Notes under the pieces: model-generated | The model's input: the letters and a program-made list of their open reading frames with translations, nothing else | Databases searched by the model: none | What the model was told of the DNA's origin: nothing | From: Ramlibacter sp. | GTDB lineage: Bacteria > Pseudomonadota > Gammaproteobacteria > Burkholderiales > Burkholderiaceae_C | Assembly: GCA_023701085.1 (NCBI GenBank) | Contig: JAMPXR010000135.1 | Span: 1-6,673 of the forward strand | Length of the DNA stretch: 6,673 bases | Reading direction: 5' to 3' | Translations under genes and position numbers: made by a program | Shown here: positions 6,671 to 6,673 of the stretch, piece after piece | How the letters are laid out: each line of letters begins with the position of its first letter | Numbering within the stretch: the stretch's first letter is position 1

Positions 6671-6673
6671 GGG

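Noticed and set aside
1..6673. CRISPR arrays, toxin-antitoxin pairs, defence islands or retron-like RNAs.
   Set aside because: I saw no regularly spaced repeats, no small paired genes and no associated enzymes. All long stretches are explained by the listed genes and the IS.

Overview
This is a GC-rich chromosomal window whose gene content fits a betaproteobacterium, most likely Burkholderiales (Comamonadaceae-like). That placement is inferred from base composition and protein style; the window contains no marker gene that proves it. Nearly all of it is accounted for by ordinary genes, and I do not see a previously undescribed system. The part worth a second look is an insertion-sequence scar between positions about 749 and 2660.

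Layout, left to right. (1) Positions 2-703, plus strand: the C-terminal part of an error-prone DNA polymerase III alpha subunit (DnaE2/ImuC), cut by the window edge. (2) Positions 749-960, minus strand: the last ~70 codons of an AraC-family regulator, with everything upstream missing. (3) Positions ~961-2633: an IS1182-like insertion sequence with imperfect 20-bp terminal inverted repeats and one apparently intact DDE transposase (1139-2587, minus). (4) Positions 2661-3932, minus: a 12-TM major facilitator transporter. (5) Positions 4085-4158, minus: tRNA-Gly(CCC) with encoded CCA. (6) Positions 4179-6659, minus: a full-length, membrane-anchored or exported penicillin-acylase-family Ntn hydrolase, with a clear ribosome binding site at the right edge. 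No stretch longer than 300 bases lacks a gene or IS sequence.

How they relate. Everything except dnaE2 points left. The acylase stop lies about 20 bp from the tRNA, so read-through from acylase into the tRNA is possible, although the tRNA has its own -10-like hexamer. The MFS gene has a 150-bp upstream region and is probably transcribed independently. The araC remnant lay downstream of the MFS gene in the same orientation. The IS now abuts the first surviving regulator codon on one side and lies 27 bp from the MFS stop codon on the other. The 5' part of araC is therefore not on the far side of the IS, which means it was deleted or rearranged away rather than simply interrupted. The dnaE2 end and the araC remnant are convergent.
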